In this document: in pieces, positions 62,588-64,000 of the stretch
Layout of the letters: each line of letters starts with the position of its first letter
Numbering within the stretch: position 1 is the stretch's first letter
Assembly (NCBI GenBank): GCA_025060195.1
Contig: JANXCQ010000015.1
Span: forward strand, 41,899 to 105,898
Reading direction: 5' to 3'
DNA length: 64,000 bases
DNA from: Gemmatales bacterium
GTDB taxonomy: Bacteria > Planctomycetota > Planctomycetia > Gemmatales > HRBIN36
Notes under the pieces: model-generated
What the model was told of the DNA's origin: nothing
Database searches by the model: none
The model's input: only the letters and a program-made list of their open reading frames with translations
Translations under genes and position numbers: made by a program

Positions 62588-64000
62588 ATGATCGGCCAAG
62601 AATTGGGTGCCTGTGAATGGTTTGTTTGGGACTTGCGCCGTAGTAATCTACTCGATGCTCATCTAGTGGACAAAATATCACTAGATTTTTTGCGTCTGCA
62701 TCCCGGAGCAGAACCACAAGAGTTAGCGGAATATCTCGTCACCCAAGGTTTGCTAACCCGCTATCAGGCGGACTGTTTATTGCATAATCGCGGGAATACC
62801 TTAGTGGTCGGCCCTTATGTGCTGCATGAGCCGATTGGGACTGGCAGCCTGGGAACGGTCTATCGGGCACGTTCGCGTCAGAAGCCCGATCAATGGTTTG
62901 CTGTAAAAATTCTGCCGCGCCGGAGCATGTGGAATATTCGACTGGCCAAGCGGCAAGTGCGGGAATTTGAATCATTCAGTCATCCAGCTGTAGTACCGTT
63001 CGCTGATATTGGCACAAGTGGCGGATTGCATTATCTGGTTTGGCCTTATGTGGAAGGTGAAACGCTTGACAAGTTGGTGGCGCGTGAAGGAAAGTTAGAC
63101 GTCGGTCGCGCAGTTGCTTACATAATCCAAGCCGCTGAAGGTCTAGCGGTCTGCCATGAGCGTGGCTTAGTTCACGCCTTTATCAAGCCGTCGAATCTTT
63201 TGCGTACAACCGATGACCAGATTTGTGTGCTGGACTTTGGCGTCGGCTCGCTGCTCATGGAGAACGAGAGCGAGTCAGTGGTCGATACCATGTCCAGCGC
63301 CAACGCCCTGCATAACAACCTCGACTGTGCCAGTCCCGAAAGCATTACCGATCCCAGCCAGGTCGGCCCCGCTTCGGATCAATATAGCCTGGGGTGCGTC
63401 TTATATTTTCTCCTGAGCGGGCAGTATCCGTTTGCGGGACAAAGCGCCATCGAAAAAATGATGGCGCACCAAACCCAGGCTCCGAAACCTTTGCGGCAAC
63501 TGGTGCCTGACATACCTGAAGCATTGGAAAGCATCATTTACCGCATGCTGGCAAAAAAGCCCAGCGAGCGTTATCCGAGCTTGCTGCACGTAATGCAAGC
63601 CTTGGGGCCATTCCTGCAAGGCCCCGCAGCCCTGTATGCCGCGTGGTCTCGGTCAGGAAAACTGTTACCTCCTGGGCCGAAGCCAGCGCCGAACTTTGCG
63701 CTGTTAGGCGGCGCGAATAATTCAGCTCAGGACACGCCCCCGCCAAGCTATACTTTACGCGATGCCGTGGCCCGGCGCTTACCGACTTCTCCGGGGTATT
63801 CTCCAAATAGTGAATCGTCGCTAATGCCTCTTAGTGGCGGGGGAACGAGGAAGGAATCAGAGAGGGGAAATGTTCCATCTGAGCTCAACCGTTCCCTCAT
63901 GCCAGAGCCTTTTCCTGGGAAGCGGAGTGGCGACGCAGGCAAAGGGGGCCACGACTTTCAGCCCTCCAGCATCTTGCCACCATTGGGTTATTCTCCAACG
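62588..64000 (+). CDS. Protein kinase-like protein lacking the catalytic Asp (3' end outside window)
   Basis: At least 471 codons are present and the gene continues past 64000. The N-terminal region (LLDAHLVDKISLDFLRLHPGAE, EYLVTQGLLTRYQ) is a planctomycete-style start, followed by a Hanks-type fold: IGTGSLGTVYRA, VAVK-type FAVKI (Lys107), and VLDFGVGSLL (DFG). The catalytic loop reads HAFIKPSN, so the HRD Asp is Phe198 and the Arg is Ala. The activation segment has ANALHNNLDCASPES and GPASDQYSLGCVLY. It is likely a pseudokinase or a kinase with an unusual mechanism. ATG 62588 has a GAGGG site 6 bases upstream; ATG 62480 is in frame and would add 36 residues. The Pro/Ser-rich tail is probably a linker to further domains. 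Confidence 0.85.
   Translation, partial: MIGQELGACEWFVWDLRRSNLLDAHLVDKISLDFLRLHPGAEPQELAEYLVTQGLLTRYQADCLLHNRGNTLVVGPYVLHEPIGTGSLGTVYRARSRQKPDQWFAVKILPRRSMWNIRLAKRQVREFESFSHPAVVPFADIGTSGGLHYLVWPYVEGETLDKLVAREGKLDVGRAVAYIIQAAEGLAVCHERGLVHAFIKPSNLLRTTDDQICVLDFGVGSLLMENESESVVDTMSSANALHNNLDCASPESITDPSQVGPASDQYSLGCVLYFLLSGQYPFAGQSAIEKMMAHQTQAPKPLRQLVPDIPEALESIIYRMLAKKPSERYPSLLHVMQALGPFLQGPAALYAAWSRSGKLLPPGPKPAPNFALLGGANNSAQDTPPPSYTLRDAVARRLPTSPGYSPNSESSLMPLSGGGTRKESERGNVPSELNRSLMPEPFPGKRSGDAGKGGHDFQPSSILPPLGYSPT

Overview
The window looks like a chromosomal segment of a planctomycete, most likely a Gemmatales-like (possibly thermophilic) lineage. The basis is gene style: a DUF58/BatA/vWA-glutamine-amidotransferase membrane cluster, two Hanks-type kinase genes, a zinc-ribbon/TPR/PQQ-propeller membrane protein, long TPR proteins, a tiny lipoprotein of planctomycete type, and many GTG/TTG starts. 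Lineage is inferred from protein families, not from an rRNA gene; none is present. No insertion sequence, prophage or CRISPR array is visible.

Layout. 0-4.7 kb: two catalytically degenerate enzyme homologues (a class I amidotransferase without its nucleophile and an AnmK-like protein), about 1 kb without genes, a lone receiver-domain protein and xerD. 4.9-10.7 kb: DUF58, BatA-type vWA and vWA/GATase membrane proteins in one operon. 10.7-12 kb: remains of a type II restriction endonuclease with several frameshifts but a readable PD...EIK active site, behind a fragment of another gene. 12-15.2 kb: uronate isomerase-like protein, a methyltransferase, tRNA-Pro(TGG), and an ASCH-domain gene whose reading frame runs antisense through that tRNA. 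15.4-21.9 kb: a 1157-residue Ser/Thr kinase fused to a tubulin-like domain and coiled coil, then miaA and treZ. 22.2-27.9 kb (minus strand): zinc-ribbon/TPR/propeller protein, ROK protein, cmk, and a CARF-PD-(D/E)XK nuclease of the Card1/Can2 (DUF1887) type with no CRISPR locus in view. 28-35 kb: queE, a membrane-anchored putative Cys/His hydrolase, a TPR protein, a small HTH protein and a CPA2 antiporter. 35.2-38.6 kb: anchored hypothetical protein plus ABC ATPase and permease. 38.7-48 kb: glgC, a DUF6174 protein, gltD, gltB and a LysR regulator. 48.3-64 kb: recG, maltokinase-like, DHH phosphoesterase, GntP permease, DUF374 acyltransferase, dienelactone hydrolase, HExxH protein, small lipoprotein, TPR/DUF3299 protein, a large alpha/beta hydrolase, and a kinase-like gene cut by the window end that has lost the catalytic Asp.

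How the genes fit together. Central nitrogen assimilation (gltBD plus LysR) and glucan/trehalose metabolism (glgC, treZ, maltokinase-like) are represented, but the latter genes are scattered. Foreign-DNA defence is represented by one apparently intact gene (the CARF nuclease) and one dead gene (the restriction enzyme). The kinase-tubulin fusion, the orphan CARF nuclease and the recurrent loss of catalytic residues (amidotransferase, AnmK-like, terminal pseudokinase) are the most unusual content. All family calls come from reading motifs by eye; no database search was possible.
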